From: Halobacteriovoraceae bacterium
GTDB lineage: Bacteria > Bdellovibrionota > Bacteriovoracia > Bacteriovoracales > Bacteriovoracaceae
Assembly: GCA_018663815.1 (NCBI GenBank)
Contig: JABJPQ010000439.1
Coordinates: 1 to 5,592 of the forward strand
Length of the DNA stretch: 5,592 bases
Reading direction: 5' to 3'
Positions 4,861-5,592 of this stretch are shown piece by piece. The position numbers and the translations under genes were made by a program. The notes under the pieces are model-generated. The model was not told where the DNA came from. It did no database searches and saw nothing but the letters and a program-made list of their open reading frames with translations. Every line of letters starts with the position of its first letter. The stretch's first letter is position 1.

Positions 4861-5592
4861 TTAAAGTTTTGACTTAAATCCTCTCGATTTTGGTCTATTC
4901 GCTTCAATTAGTTTTGATTTTGATTCTTTTTTATTATCAATCGGGGCAATCTTTTTTAAATCTTTCTGATCAATTTCGTTATTATTATTATCTTCATTTG
5001 CAATAATTTCAAAATCAATGTATCCCCACTCTTTTGGTGTGTTGCGAATAAAGAGATTTACATATTGTCGCATATAATTACTTCCGTACTCATTAAGACC
5101 AATTATAAAGCTGTGGTAATGAAACTCGTCTACTTTTGGGCTTAATTTAATAAAAGGCGGTATTACAAGTAAATACATTTCTATTGGTAAAGAAATTTTA
5201 ATAATAGTATATAAAGGAATTTCTAACGGGGTTGAAAAAGACATTTCATTTTCAGTCACACTGGTTATCTTTATATCAAAGTTGTAGTGGCCAACAAGTT
5301 TAGGATCATTTTTATTGAAACTAAAAGCTGAACTCTCATCTTTTTCTTTTAAAAGTGTAATCATCTTAGCTAGTGATGCTAGAGTTGGCTTACTAGAAGT
5401 TGAAAGTATTTTTTCATAGTTATATGCTTTTTGAAGAGCCTGAGTCTTAGACGGGTTGTTAAAGGAAACAATAATGGGTCTGTAAGAATCTTTTGTAAAT
5501 GATAGCTCGTTCAAAATATTATCTAAGCCTGTGTATGAATCATTGTCTGTAATATGATAAAAAATAATGGGTGCTTTCAGCTTAAATAGTTC
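4861..5592 (-). CDS. Degenerate receiver plus PilZ-like protein (5' end outside window)
   Basis: The frame is open from the right edge (5592) to TAA at 4861-4863, giving 243 visible residues. A TTG at 5514 is merely an internal Leu codon. Residues 1-82 look like the second half of a receiver fold: a beta strand P-I-I-F-Y-H, a T-G-L-D-N-I-L helix, a strand P-I-I-V-S-F at 39-44, a helix ending in K-I-L-S, then S-K-P at 67-69 and a last helix. Aligned with the neighbouring regulator, the phospho-acceptor Asp is replaced by His (codon 5554-5556), so phosphorylation is unlikely. Residues about 100-185 have the strand-rich pattern of PilZ-type domains, ending in Y-M-R-Q-Y-V-N, but I see no R-x-x-x-R cyclic-di-GMP motif in the visible part. 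The tail (198-243) is Asn/Lys/Ser-rich and probably disordered. The domain calls are inference from fold pattern; the gene itself is real. Confidence 0.6.
   Translation of the reverse strand, partial: ELFKLKAPIIFYHITDNDSYTGLDNILNELSFTKDSYRPIIVSFNNPSKTQALQKAYNYEKILSTSSKPTLASLAKMITLLKEKDESSAFSFNKNDPKLVGHYNFDIKITSVTENEMSFSTPLEIPLYTIIKISLPIEMYLLVIPPFIKLSPKVDEFHYHSFIIGLNEYGSNYMRQYVNLFIRNTPKEWGYIDFEIIANEDNNNNEIDQKDLKKIAPIDNKKESKSKLIEANRPKSRGFKSKL

Noticed and set aside
4848..4907. Longer response regulator starting at 4907
   Set aside because: The 20 extra residues are unlike a receiver N-terminus and overlap the preceding gene, while the ATG at 4847 has a good ribosome site and begins directly at the first strand.
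5512..5514. TTG at 5514 as the start of the receiver-like/PilZ-like gene
   Set aside because: The same frame stays open for 26 more codons to the window edge and encodes a plausible receiver strand and helix, so the gene begins outside the window.
1..5592. Mobile element, CRISPR array, tRNA or rRNA
   Set aside because: No transposase, recombinase, spaced repeats, terminal inverted repeats or recognisable RNA gene sequence was seen, and genes occupy nearly the whole window.

Overview
The window is gene-dense, AT-rich bacterial DNA with short or overlapping gene boundaries. It holds eight protein-coding genes, two of them cut by the window edges. I see no RNA genes, insertion sequences, CRISPR arrays or long repeats, and no stretch over 300 bases lacks a gene. 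The low GC, the metazoan-type transketolase, the stand-alone receiver next to a receiver-like/PilZ-like protein and the Blh-type sulfur genes suggest a Gram-negative bacterium. A Bdellovibrionota/Bacteriovorax-like organism is my best guess, but this is inference from style and not a demonstrated assignment.

Layout. (1) 1-665, plus strand: the C-terminal third of a transketolase. (2) 660-3816, minus strand: a compact four-gene operon read leftwards from a promoter near 3850. The order is a Blh/ETHE1-type metallo-beta-lactamase persulfide dioxygenase, a TauE/SafE sulfite exporter, a CREST-superfamily (alkaline ceramidase-like) seven-helix membrane hydrolase, and an alpha/beta hydrolase of the monoacylglycerol lipase/lysophospholipase type. 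(3) 3817-3944: a divergent control region. (4) 3945-4388, plus strand: a DUF442 (Blh N-terminal type) phosphatase-like protein. (5) 4407-5592, minus strand: a single-domain response regulator preceded in the same operon by a protein with a degenerate receiver domain and a PilZ-like domain. The latter runs off the right edge.

How they work together. In Blh proteins of Xylella and Agrobacterium a DUF442 domain and the metallo-beta-lactamase domain are fused. Here they are two genes back to back across a 128-bp shared control region, followed by the exporter. The expected chemistry is glutathione persulfide to sulfite, then sulfite export: a hydrogen sulfide/persulfide detoxification module. No sulfide:quinone reductase, rhodanese or ArsR-type (BigR-like) repressor is visible in the window.

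The most unusual point is the 3' half of that operon. A CREST hydrolase retaining all the expected zinc-site residues with eukaryotic-ceramidase spacing, and a serine hydrolase, are both joined by overlapping reading frames to the sulfur genes. This suggests a link between sulfide stress and membrane-lipid turnover, or simply operon hitchhiking. Start sites were re-chosen for three genes (exporter 2950, CREST protein 2211, response regulator 4847). The receiver-like/PilZ-like gene has no internal start that needs to be invoked, because its frame is open to the window edge.
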